This document shows positions 7,354 through 14,059 of a stretch of 14,974 nt of DNA, one piece after another (position 1 is the first letter of the stretch; every line of letters starts with the position of its first letter). A program made the translations under genes and the position numbers. The DNA is from DATFYM01 sp035315065 (lineage in GTDB: Bacteria; Acidobacteriota; Terriglobia; UBA7540). The DNA is taken from the NCBI GenBank assembly GCA_035315065.1, contig DATFYM010000135.1:1-14974 (forward strand). The letters run 5' to 3'. Below the pieces are notes generated by a model, which was not told where the DNA came from, ran no database searches, and worked only from the letters and a program-made list of their open reading frames with translations.

Positions 7354-8274
7354 ATGTTGAAACTTGAAGACAACGAAGTTTTCCGAGCCGTCCTGGACAG
7401 CCTCCAGACCGGCGTCTACATCGTAGACGAAGACCGCCGCATCGTATTCTGGAATGATGGTGCGGAACGAATCAGCGGCTTCCTGCGCCAGGATGTCGTG
7501 GGGCGTCTCTGTCGCGACAACATCCTGGTTCACTGTGACAAGAACCATTCGATTCTTTGCGGCGACGCTTGCCCGCTCGCCGACACGATGCGTGACGGGA
7601 AACCCCGAAGCATCGACGTCTATCTTCACCACAAGGAAGGTTACCGGGTTCCGGTGAGGGTTTGGGCGGTGCCGGTCAGGGACCGGGAAGGCACAATCGT
7701 CGGCGCTGCCGAAAGCTTCGAGATGAGGGCGGTGGCTGCGAACGCGGACCAACGTCGCAGCCGAGTTGCCGGTGAGGCGAATCCCGACGAAACCTCCTTC
7801 CTTGCGGATCGGGATTTGCTGGTAGCACGCATAGGTGAGCGCCTCACTGCTTTTGCCGAGCGCCAAGTCCCGTTCAGTGTCTTGCGCATCCAGCTTAATC
7901 ACTGGGACCGGTGGGAAGCACTCCACGGCCACCTTGCCGCCAAGGCCATGCTGTCGGTGGTGGGACAGACACTGAGCAACACCCTCCGTCCCGTCGACCT
8001 GGTCGGCCGCTGGAACGAGGGCGGGTTTCTGGCCGTCATCGCCTATTGCGGCGTGGACGTCCTGGAGCATGTGGGCGCGCTCCTGAGGAAGATCGTGAAA
8101 TGTGCGCAGATCGAGTGGTGGGGCGATCGGTTGTCGGTCACCGCCTCATTGGGAGGAGCGTTCGTGGAGCCGGGAGACGGGATGGAATCCATCCTGCAGC
8201 GAGCCGAGAAATCGTTGGAACAGAATTCCACAAAGGATGGCGACTGCGTCCTGGCTACGCAGGAAGTGCAGTAG
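7354..8274 (+). CDS. PAS domain protein with degenerate GGDEF domain
   Basis: Cytoplasmic sensor-like protein of 306 residues. A PAS domain fills about residues 8-125 (VYIVDEDRRIVFWNDGAERISGF). It carries a His/Cys cluster H60, C61, H65, C69 and C73, common in a subset of PAS-GGDEF proteins and possibly a metal- or cofactor-binding site. A GGDEF-like fold follows (about 148-305, from DRDLLVARI to SVTASLGGA), but the signature reads NEGGF (221-225, after RW) instead of GGDEF, so metal- and GTP-binding residues are lost and cyclase activity is unlikely. It may bind nucleotide or only transmit a signal. ATG 7354 is preferred over GTG 7342, which would lie at the predicted transcription start. 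The gene is 25 bp ahead of motA under one flagellar promoter, so it probably tunes motor output. No membrane segment is seen. Confidence 0.82.
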   Translation: MLKLEDNEVFRAVLDSLQTGVYIVDEDRRIVFWNDGAERISGFLRQDVVGRLCRDNILVHCDKNHSILCGDACPLADTMRDGKPRSIDVYLHHKEGYRVPVRVWAVPVRDREGTIVGAAESFEMRAVAANADQRRSRVAGEANPDETSFLADRDLLVARIGERLTAFAERQVPFSVLRIQLNHWDRWEALHGHLAAKAMLSVVGQTLSNTLRPVDLVGRWNEGGFLAVIAYCGVDVLEHVGALLRKIVKCAQIEWWGDRLSVTASLGGAFVEPGDGMESILQRAEKSLEQNSTKDGDCVLATQEVQ

Positions 8275-8299
8275 ACAGTCGCCGGATGGTCAAGAACTT

Positions 8300-9193
8300 A
8301 TGATGGTCATCATTGGAATTGTGGTCGTTTTTGGAGCAGTGATCGGCGGTTACCTGATGGAGCGCGGCAGCCTTTTGGTTCTCGTTCAGCCTGCCGAACT
8401 CCTCATTATCGGCGTGGCGGCGATCGGAACGCTTCTGATTGCCAACCCGATCCACATCCTCAAGAAAATCGCCGCCGGGGTTGGCGGAGTGCTGAAAGGA
8501 ACAAAATTCACATCCCAGCGTTACCTCGAATCGCTGAAGATGATGTATGAAGTCTTTAACCGGGCGCGGCGTGAAGGGCTCATGGTGCTGGAAAAAGACG
8601 TTGAAGAACCGGCCAAGAGCCCCATCTTCTCGAAGTACCGTAGCTTCCTCCAGGATAGCCGCATCCGCAACTTCGTGTGCGACACGCTGCGCATGGCGAT
8701 CACCGGCGGAGTAGAGCCCTTTGACGTTGACCAGATGATGGAACTCGATATGGAGGTCCATCATCACGAAGCCAGCCGGCCGGTCGCGGCCCTGAGCAAT
8801 ATGGCGGACTCTCTTCCCGGCCTGGGGATCGTCGCCGCGGTACTCGGCGTGGTGATCACCATGGGCGCTCTCGGCGGGCCCCCGGAAGAGATCGGTCACA
8901 AGGTGGCGGCGGCGCTGGTGGGAACGTTCCTGGGCATCCTCCTGTGCTATGGGTTGGTAGGGCCCGTCGCCGCGAACATGTCCAAGAGGGCGGAGGACGA
9001 GCAAGCCTTTTACCACGTCCTGCGCGTCGTGATCGTTGCCTTTATCAAGGGAACCGCTCCCCTGCTGGCGATCGAAGTCGGGCGGCGGGCCATTCCCGGC
9101 CACGTTCGGCCGACCTTCCAGGAAGTCGAGAAATCCTGTCGGAGTGCCGCCGCGGCGGCGAAGGCCCCAGCGGCGTCAGCGCCCGCTGCCTAA
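8300..9193 (+). CDS. motA: flagellar motor stator protein MotA
   Basis: Membrane subunit of the proton-driven stator; with MotB it forms the ion channel that turns the flagellar rotor. 297 residues (E. coli 295), with hydrophobic segments at about 2-20, 32-50, 170-190 and 203-223. Key residues fall at E. coli numbers: R90 and E98 in the cytoplasmic loop that contacts FliG, P173 in DSLPGLGIVAAVLG, and P222 in LVGPVAANM. The frame is open upstream to 8102, but that overlaps the PAS gene; ATG 8300 gives the normal MMVIIGIVVVFGA N-terminus, and a second ATG at 8303 is equally possible. An Ala-rich tail (282-297) ends the protein. It lies 25 bp after the PAS gene and 15 bp before motB, in one operon. 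Confidence 0.97.
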   Translation: MMVIIGIVVVFGAVIGGYLMERGSLLVLVQPAELLIIGVAAIGTLLIANPIHILKKIAAGVGGVLKGTKFTSQRYLESLKMMYEVFNRARREGLMVLEKDVEEPAKSPIFSKYRSFLQDSRIRNFVCDTLRMAITGGVEPFDVDQMMELDMEVHHHEASRPVAALSNMADSLPGLGIVAAVLGVVITMGALGGPPEEIGHKVAAALVGTFLGILLCYGLVGPVAANMSKRAEDEQAFYHVLRVVIVAFIKGTAPLLAIEVGRRAIPGHVRPTFQEVEKSCRSAAAAAKAPAASAPAA

Positions 9194-9208
9194 TCGGGGG
9201 ATCAGACC

Positions 9209-10021
9209 ATGGGCGACAAACGTCCCATCATCGTCATCAAACGCAACAACCCGCATGCCGCACACCACGGAGGCGCCTGGAAGGTAGCCTATGCCGACTT
9301 TGTTACGGCGATGATGGCTCTCTTCATCGTGCTGTGGTTGATGAATAGCAGCAAGCAACTCCAGTTGGCGGTAGGAGGTTATTTCAAGGACCCCACCGGC
9401 AATTCGAAAATGGTGGGGACCAATCAGACCGGTTCGGGAGAGAATATCACCCTCACCAAAGACACCATGTCGCAGCTTAAACAGGCGCTGACGGATGCGA
9501 TCCGCCAAGTGGCAAGTTTAGACAAGTTCAAGGACCAGATCGAGATGACCGTAACTGCCGAGGGGCTCCGCATCGAAATGATGGAGACGGCCACCGGTAC
9601 CTTCTTTGACAGTGGCAGCCCCGTGCCCAACGGGAGCGGGAAGGATCTGCTGGTCACGCTCGCCCAGGAGCTGGGCAAGCTCCCCAACAACATCTCCATC
9701 GAAGGTCACACTGATTCCAAGCCATTCAGCGGGAGAACCGACTACGGGAATTGGGAACTCTCCACCGATCGGGCCAACTCGGCGCGCCGCCTCATGCAGC
9801 AGAGTGGCCTGCGCGAGGATCAGGTGAGCCAGGTGCGGGGCTTCGCTGATCAGAGGCTTCGCAAAACCGCCGATCCACTGGACCCCTCCAACCGGCGCAT
9901 CTCGGTAATTGTGCAATATTTAGCGAAGGACGACCCCAATCAGCCAAAGCCACCTGGTCCAGCCAGTGAAGGCAGCGCCGGCAATCATCAGGACCAGCCG
10001 AACGAGCCCCCGAAACCGTAG
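9209..10021 (+). CDS. motB: flagellar motor stator protein MotB
   Basis: Stator subunit that anchors the MotA/MotB channel to peptidoglycan. 270 residues: a short basic N-terminus, one membrane helix (about 27-46, WKVAYADFVTAMMALFIVLWLM) with the proton-carrying Asp at D30 (E. coli D32), a periplasmic linker with the plug region, and an OmpA-type peptidoglycan-binding domain (about 112-237) with FFDSGS, IEGHTDSKPF (164-173), NWELSTDRA (181-189) and NRRI (228-231). A hydrophilic Pro-rich tail follows (about 243-270). A Shine-Dalgarno gggga lies 7-8 bases before ATG 9209. It is the last gene of the PAS-motA-motB operon and faces purB across 21 bp, with no clear terminator hairpin. Confidence 0.97.
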   Translation: MGDKRPIIVIKRNNPHAAHHGGAWKVAYADFVTAMMALFIVLWLMNSSKQLQLAVGGYFKDPTGNSKMVGTNQTGSGENITLTKDTMSQLKQALTDAIRQVASLDKFKDQIEMTVTAEGLRIEMMETATGTFFDSGSPVPNGSGKDLLVTLAQELGKLPNNISIEGHTDSKPFSGRTDYGNWELSTDRANSARRLMQQSGLREDQVSQVRGFADQRLRKTADPLDPSNRRISVIVQYLAKDDPNQPKPPGPASEGSAGNHQDQPNEPPKP

Positions 10022-10042
10022 GCTCATTCCCAGAGAGCGCCC

Positions 10043-11362
10043 TCAGGCCTTCCCGAAAACCCGGCGAAACACGGTATCAACGTAGCGAAGCTGTCGCTCG
10101 ATGGAGAACGCCCGCGCAATCTCGCGAGGCGTCAGGTATCGCCGTATGTCCCGGTCGCGCTCGACCAAAGCCCGGAAGTCCTCGCCTCCCGCGGAGCTGG
10201 ACCACACCTGCATGGCGTTGCGCTGCACCCAACGGTAAGCTTCTTCGCGGGCTGCGCCCTTCTCCACCAAGTCCAGCAGGAGCTGACCCGAGAAGATCAA
10301 CCCGCGGAGCGCCCCCAGGTTCTCGATCATGCGGTCCGGATAGACGAACATGGTCTCCACCAGTCGGGCGGTTTTATCCAGCAGGTAGTCGACCAGAATG
10401 GTCGAGTCGGGCAGAATGACGCGCTCTACCGAGGAGTGGGAAATATCGCGCTCGTGCCACAGGGCCACGTTTTCGAGCGCCGCTTGGGCGTTGGCGCGGA
10501 CCACACGCGCCAGGCCGCAGATCTGCTCCGCCGTCACCGGGTTGCGCTTGTGGGGCATGGCGGAGGAGCCTTTCTGCTCCGCCGAGAAGTATTCTTCCGC
10601 CTCGCGCACTTCCGTCCGCTGCAAGCCGCGGATTTCGAGCGCGATCTTGTCCAGCGAGCTGGCGACGACGGCCAGAGTGGTCAGGTAAAACGCGTGCCGG
10701 TCGCGCTGGATCACCTGCGACGAAATAGGGTCGGCTTCGAGTCCCAGTCGGGCGCAAATCTTCTTCTCCATCGCCGGACTCAGGTGGGCGTAGGTCCCCA
10801 CTGCCCCCGAAATCTTGCCCACCCGCATCTGCTCGGCTGCGTAGGCCAGCCGCTCCGTATTGCGGCGATTCTCCTCGTACCAAATCGCCAGTTTCCAGCC
10901 GAAGGTGATCGGCTCGGCGTGGATGCCGTGCGTGCGCCCCACCATGGGCGTGTGCTGGAACTCAAAAGCGCGCTTTTTCAGCACCTCGCCCAGGCGGGCG
11001 AGGCCATCCAGCAGCAGTTGAGAAGCCTCGCGCACCTGCAGCGCCTGCGCCGTATCCACAACGTCGTTGGAAGTGAGCCCGTAGTGGAGATAGCGGCCCT
11101 CGCGCCCGATGTTTTCCGCGACGTTGGTGGTGAAGGCGATGACGTCGTGCTTCACCTGCTTCTCGATTTCTAAAATGCGCTCGACGCTGAAAGCATCCGG
11201 GCGGCGGCCCCAGCGGCGAATGGCGCGCGCCGCGCTCGCGGGAATGAGGCCGGCCTCTGCCTCCACTTCTGCGGCGGCAATCTCCACGTCCAGCCAGCGG
11301 CGGAACTTGTTTTCGTCACTCCAGATGCGGCCCATCTCCGGGCGTGTGTATCGGCGAATCAT
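10043..11362 (-). CDS. purB: adenylosuccinate lyase
   Basis: Cytosolic tetrameric enzyme that releases fumarate twice in purine synthesis: from SAICAR to AICAR and from adenylosuccinate to AMP. The 439 residues have the normal bacterial length. The fumarase/aspartase signature GSSAMPHKRN is at 265-274 with the flexible-loop catalytic serine at S266/S267. The other catalytic positions are H72 (KHDVIAF) and H145 (GRTHGIHAEP), and YLHYGLTSNDVVDT (91-104) is also typical. ATG 11360-11362 yields the usual MIRRYT.PEM start; no strong Shine-Dalgarno sequence precedes it. Its leader contains a short repeated region (11371-11399). It stands alone, convergent with motB, not in a purine operon. Confidence 0.96.
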   Translation of the reverse strand: MIRRYTRPEMGRIWSDENKFRRWLDVEIAAAEVEAEAGLIPASAARAIRRWGRRPDAFSVERILEIEKQVKHDVIAFTTNVAENIGREGRYLHYGLTSNDVVDTAQALQVREASQLLLDGLARLGEVLKKRAFEFQHTPMVGRTHGIHAEPITFGWKLAIWYEENRRNTERLAYAAEQMRVGKISGAVGTYAHLSPAMEKKICARLGLEADPISSQVIQRDRHAFYLTTLAVVASSLDKIALEIRGLQRTEVREAEEYFSAEQKGSSAMPHKRNPVTAEQICGLARVVRANAQAALENVALWHERDISHSSVERVILPDSTILVDYLLDKTARLVETMFVYPDRMIENLGALRGLIFSGQLLLDLVEKGAAREEAYRWVQRNAMQVWSSSAGGEDFRALVERDRDIRRYLTPREIARAFSIERQLRYVDTVFRRVFGKA

Positions 11363-11370
11363 CGGAAGAA

Positions 11371-11399
11371 GTCAAAGTGTCGAACGTCAAAGGTCGAAC
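11371..11399. repeat. 7-base-period repeat, gtcaaag/gtcgaac type
   Basis: Reads gtcaaag, (t) gtcgaac, gtcaaag, gtcgaac: a 14-base unit made of two related 7-mers, present twice with one inserted t. It lies 9 bases upstream of the purB start codon, hence in the purB leader or promoter. Confidence 0.75.
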
Positions 11400-11599
11400 A
11401 GCGAAAACTGCATGTCAATTCGTGCGGGCGGAAGGCAAACGGCCTGAATGGCAGGCACGGAGCGAATCCCGGTCTCCAGTCTGGCACATGGCCCTTTCAT
11501 TCAATAGGATACCATGTCCCTGATTAGTTTAGGGCCACGAAACCCAATTTCGGGCACGAATATGCAGCCCATGATGATCCGTCACAGCCGGCCTCCCTC

Positions 11600-11627
11600 C
11601 AATCGGCAATCGAGAATCGGCAATTCC
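11600..11627. repeat. 7-base-period repeat, caatcgn type
   Basis: Four consecutive 7-mers: caatcgg, caatcga, gaatcgg, caattcc. The series and its left flank (cctc) resemble the right arm of the 2461-2661 element (caatcgt, caatcgt, caatctg, caatcgc, caattct), with one unit fewer. No inverted partner was found nearby, so it may be a solo or decayed arm. Confidence 0.65.
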
Positions 11628-11736
11628 TGGCGGCAGGCCATCCCGGTTTCGGGTTTTACCATCCAATCCTACGTTCCTGACAGACTCGGCTGCAAAGGCG
11701 GGGGAATCAAGTTGGTTGGAAGGGGTTGGGTGGACT

Positions 11737-12486
11737 ATGAAAAAAACTTGGTTAGTATTCTGCGCGCTCGTCCTCGGTTCAACGATGCTGCAGGCGAAGG
11801 ACGCGTCGAAGGCGGCAAACTTCTCCGGCGAGTGGGTCCTGGATTTCGGCCAGACGAAGAACCCTCCGGCGGGACTCGAAGCTTACAGCATGGTGGTAAA
11901 CCAGGATCAGCAGCAACTGAAAGTGGAGACGTCGCTCAAGGGTGACCTGCAGGCCTCCCAGGACGCGCCCAATTCCGGGTACCCGGGAGGCTCGCGGGGC
12001 GGTAGAAGAGGCGGTGGCATGGGAGGAGGCATGGGCATGCCGGGCGGCGGGATGGGGATGCCGCGCGGTGGAATCGGAATGCCCGGTAGTGGAAGCGGAA
12101 TGCCGAATGACAGTGGAATGCCGGGTGGCAGCGGTGGAGGCGGAGGCGGAAACGGAAATCCTCGCTCGAGTTCGTCGCGCGGCAGCGTTGCCGCCTACAA
12201 GCTTTATCCCTCCAGTGCCGTCTACAGGTTGGATGGCAGCGAATCGACGACGCAGCTTGGTGATGCAGACCAGACCTCGGCGACGGGGAAAACAGAGTGG
12301 GGCAAGAATGGTGAGGAGTTGAAACTCTCTCTGGCCGGAGATGAGAACCCCTCAGGGAAAGGCGGCAAAGTCCAGATCAAAGAGCAGTGGAAACTCTCCG
12401 CCGATGGGCAATCCCTGATGCTCGAGCGAAGCGTCAAAGCGCCGGAGGGCTCAGGCACCGTGCATCTTGTCTTCTCCAAGAAGTGA
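11737..12486 (+). CDS. secreted Gly/Met-rich protein of unknown function
   Basis: I do not recognise a characterised family. The 249-residue product starts with a Sec signal peptide (MKKTWLVFCALVLGSTMLQA, likely cut after A20). FSGEWVLDFGQTKNP (29-43) resembles the N-terminal motif of small exported proteins frequent in Acidobacteriota. Residues 81-140 are a low-complexity stretch of Gly-Gly-Met and Gly-Met-Pro repeats (GMGMPGGGMGMPRGGIGMPG), then a poly-Gly run and a Ser/Arg patch. Both flanks share a beta-strand-like pattern ending in TVHLVFSKK, so the repeat may be a linker or loop inside a lipocalin-like beta fold. ATG 11737 is chosen because it gives the signal peptide; the earlier TTG at 11716 would spoil it. 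Met clusters could bind copper, but there is no further support. It stands alone, divergent from purB. Confidence 0.75.
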   Translation: MKKTWLVFCALVLGSTMLQAKDASKAANFSGEWVLDFGQTKNPPAGLEAYSMVVNQDQQQLKVETSLKGDLQASQDAPNSGYPGGSRGGRRGGGMGGGMGMPGGGMGMPRGGIGMPGSGSGMPNDSGMPGGSGGGGGGNGNPRSSSSRGSVAAYKLYPSSAVYRLDGSESTTQLGDADQTSATGKTEWGKNGEELKLSLAGDENPSGKGGKVQIKEQWKLSADGQSLMLERSVKAPEGSGTVHLVFSKK

Positions 12487-12492
12487 GGGAGA

Positions 12493-12570
12493 GAGTCGAA
12501 AGTAGAAAGTAGAAGCAGAAGCGGTCTTGACCTTCGGCGTTTGACTTTCGACTCTTTCGACTTCGACTCC
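12493..12570. repeat. 7-base-period inverted repeat downstream of the secreted-protein gene
   Basis: The left arm reads gtcgaaa, gtagaaa, gtagaag (12495-12515). The right arm carries ctttcgactc (12545-12554) and further cgactt/cgactc units to 12570. gagtcgaaag (12493-12502) is an exact 10-base inverted match of 12545-12554, leaving a loop of 42 bases. It starts 7 bases after the stop codon and could act as an RNA hairpin ending that transcript, though no T-run follows. Confidence 0.6.
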
Positions 12571-12576
12571 TTCTGA

Positions 12577-12605
12577 TTGACAGCGCCGCGACAACCGTGC
12601 AAAAT
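12577..12605 (+). promoter_or_regulatory. sigma-70 promoter for the tRNA-Arg gene
   Basis: A perfect -35 TTGACA (12577-12582) and CAAAAT (12600-12605, 4 of 6 matches to TATAAT) are separated by 17 bases. Transcription would begin near 12612 and give a leader of about 115 bases before the tRNA. No other gene in this direction lies between. Confidence 0.55.
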
Positions 12606-12641
12606 AGGAACAGTTCAGCCGGCATAGGCGGGCGGGTGAGA

Positions 12642-12680
12642 GCGGGGTCCGGTGGCTACCCCGCCGCTCCACCGCGGCGG
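12642..12680 (+). other. overlapping GC-rich hairpins in the tRNA leader
   Basis: gcggggt (12642-12648) pairs exactly with accccgc (12658-12664). ccgccgc (12661-12667) pairs exactly with gcggcgg (12674-12680) with loop tccacc. The two 7-bp stems share bases 12661-12664, so they compete. A third option is cggtgg (12650-12655) with ccaccg (12669-12674). No T-run follows. It could be a processing signal or merely GC-rich sequence. Confidence 0.4.
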
Positions 12681-12726
12681 CCCGATCCAGCCCGCGTTGT
12701 CCGGCACCAGTGGAAGACCTCGGCGT

Positions 12727-12803
12727 GCGCCCGTAGCTCAGCTGGATAGAGCACTTGCCTACGAAGCAAGGGGTCGGGAGTTCGAATCTCTCCGGGCGTA
12801 CCA
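12727..12803 (+). tRNA. tRNA-Arg (anticodon ACG)
   Basis: A full cloverleaf can be drawn: acceptor GCGCCCG with CGGGCGT (one G-T closing pair), D-arm GCTC/GAGC, anticodon stem CTTGC/GCAAG with loop CTACGAA giving anticodon ACG, a variable region GGGTC, and T-arm GGGAG/CTCTC with loop TTCGAAT. The discriminator A and the CCA end are encoded (12800-12803). A34 implies conversion to inosine by TadA to read CGU, CGC and CGA. The 3' end borders the integrase region and is the likely insertion target. Confidence 0.96.
12764..12803 (+). other. presumed attachment site (tRNA-Arg 3' half)
   Basis: Tyrosine recombinases of islands usually cross over in the anticodon- or T-loop part of a tRNA gene and leave the 3' end duplicated at the far end of the element. 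The integrase gene starts 87 bp past this tRNA and no other gene intervenes. I found no second copy of this segment to 14974, so the other junction must lie beyond the edge. The exact core cannot be set from one end. Confidence 0.4.
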
Positions 12804-12858
12804 TCTAACCCATTCAAATTCAACATCGCTTGTTTTTCATAGCCCATAAGAAAGACCT

Positions 12859-12880
12859 AAAGTGTGCCAAAAGTGTGCCC
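12859..12880. repeat. tandem 11-bp direct repeat beside the integrase gene
   Basis: aaagtgtgcca (12859-12869) is followed directly by aaagtgtgccc (12870-12880), 10 of 11 bases identical. It lies between the tRNA 3' end and the integrase stop codon. Paired 10-12-bp direct repeats in this position are typical arm-type binding sites for the N-terminal domain of tyrosine recombinases; the role here is inferred from place and size. Confidence 0.55.
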
Positions 12881-12889
12881 AAAATGGCT

Positions 12890-14059
12890 TCACTGCACAG
12901 TCGCTGTGCCAGAATGCTCCTGGTGCTCGTTCGCGTTCCGGTCAAGCCTAGCCAATGCTTCCCTCATCATCATCAACTTGGCCTGACTGTACCGCTTGAA
13001 GACTTGCGCGTCTCCTTGTCTGAGCATCTGTGTGACGAAATGGTCAGAGACGCCGCCGGCGCTGAGTCGAGTAGCGAAGGTGTGACGTAGTTCGTAGAGC
13101 GAGAAGTAGGGGATCCCGGCTCGCCGGAGGGTGGTCGCCCAGACCTTTTTGAGACTACCGATATAGGGCTTCTTGCCGAGTGGGGTGAGTCTTGGAAAGA
13201 GGTAATCGGAGCCGGGAGTCGCGTCCATTTGTGACTTAAATGCCTCCCGGACTAACTCGGTCATTGGCATATCCCCGATGCCACTCGGCGTCTTGGACTG
13301 ATCGATGTGCACGAGCGAGTTCTCCAGGTCGACTTGCGACTTTTTCATCGGCATCAGTTCCTTGTAGGGGCGGAGTCCCATTTCCACAAGGATGACGAGG
13401 GCATTGCGCAAGTAGTCGGGAGCGACGAACTCGATCCGTTTCTGCTCGCTCGCAGTCATGTAATGGGGCTTGCGGGTTGTGTGAGTGATTGAAACCGGGA
13501 ATTCGACCGCGCTGCAAGGGTTGGATGGCAGTCGCTTTTGGCTTACGGCGATGTTGAGCATTCTCCTCAACACGCGGAATTCCTGATGAACGGTTGCTGG
13601 CTTGACCGTGCGCCCATGCAGGAGCACCAACTTGCTGTCGATTCGTCTGTGGATTCTTCTGCCCTCCTTCAGGCGCTCGGTCAGGTAAAGTTCAATGGCT
13701 TCTGGAGTTATGTCCAAGAGGCGTGTGTTGCCAAACACTGGTCGGAGAAACTTCATGGCGTTCACGTTCTGTTGATGTGTTCCTGCCGATCGGAACGGCG
13801 GCCCGGAGCGGGTCTCCAAGAACCAGTCCGCCCACTCACCAAACGTGAGGTTCTTGCTGGCCAGAATCCGGGGTAGCTTTCCGTCGTCTCGATCATCGAG
13901 CCGGTCGCGAAGAAAGCGCTCGGCCTCCTGATGGTCTGCAATCCCGGTGGATTCCCTAACGATCCGGCCCTCACGGTTTCGGTAGCGTGCCCACCAAAAC
14001 ACGGAGTTATTGCGCCGGTAAACGACTCCACCGGTCGTACGTGGCCTTCCCTTATTCAT
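12890..14059 (-). CDS. tyrosine recombinase (phage-type integrase), divergent catalytic set
   Basis: Site-specific recombinase that would insert and excise the element at the tRNA-Arg gene. 389 residues from ATG 14059: an N-terminal arm-binding region (1-65, VYRRNNSVFWWARYRNREGR), a SAM-like core-binding domain (about 70-180) and a catalytic domain (about 195-375). Visible catalytic residues are R230 (EMGLRPYKEL), K256 (HIDQSKTPSG), R325 and the nucleophile Y357 (FKRYSQA). Two positions are unusual: the HxxR box reads Y322-E-L-R325, and the usual LGH is LRQ (346-348). Alignable SLYELRHTFATRLSAGG and RQGDAQVFKRYSQ blocks are kept, so it is likely an active subfamily and not decay. ATG 14059 is preferred over 14071 because GGAGGA (14064-14069) precedes it and the earlier ATG lies at that site. 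It overlaps the upstream HTH gene by 8 bases. Confidence 0.92.
   Translation of the reverse strand: MNKGRPRTTGGVVYRRNNSVFWWARYRNREGRIVRESTGIADHQEAERFLRDRLDDRDDGKLPRILASKNLTFGEWADWFLETRSGPPFRSAGTHQQNVNAMKFLRPVFGNTRLLDITPEAIELYLTERLKEGRRIHRRIDSKLVLLHGRTVKPATVHQEFRVLRRMLNIAVSQKRLPSNPCSAVEFPVSITHTTRKPHYMTASEQKRIEFVAPDYLRNALVILVEMGLRPYKELMPMKKSQVDLENSLVHIDQSKTPSGIGDMPMTELVREAFKSQMDATPGSDYLFPRLTPLGKKPYIGSLKKVWATTLRRAGIPYFSLYELRHTFATRLSAGGVSDHFVTQMLRQGDAQVFKRYSQAKLMMMREALARLDRNANEHQEHSGTATVQ

Larger units (their letters stand above)
11363..11736. other. 374-bp intergenic region between divergent purB and secreted-protein gene
   Basis: No gene was found. It holds two short 7-base-period repeats (11371-11399 and 11600-11627). 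On the minus strand a perfect -35 TTGACA is present (11418 down to 11413), but GACCTT at the expected -10 distance is a poor match, so a purB promoter is only suspected. A GGAAGG-like stretch (11718-11725) and GGGTGG (11728-11733) may serve as ribosome binding site for the gene at 11737. Small plus-strand open frames here start without ribosome sites and look random. Confidence 0.5.

Noticed and set aside
7249..8070. 273-codon minus-strand frame over the PAS gene
   Set aside because: Overlaps the FliA promoter and the clear PAS and GGDEF-like coding frame; no domain is seen.
8102..8299. N-terminal extension of MotA
   Set aside because: Would overlap the PAS gene by about 170 bases and put 66 unrelated residues before the conserved MotA start.
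10436..11173. 245-codon plus-strand open frame across purB
   Set aside because: Shadow of the well-conserved purB frame; rich in His/Arg/Leu as expected of an antisense reading.
11480..11500. sigma-54-like TGGCAC box
   Set aside because: The matching GC/TTGC element at -12 distance is missing.
12661..12680. intrinsic terminator before the tRNA
   Set aside because: The stem is perfect but no T-run follows.
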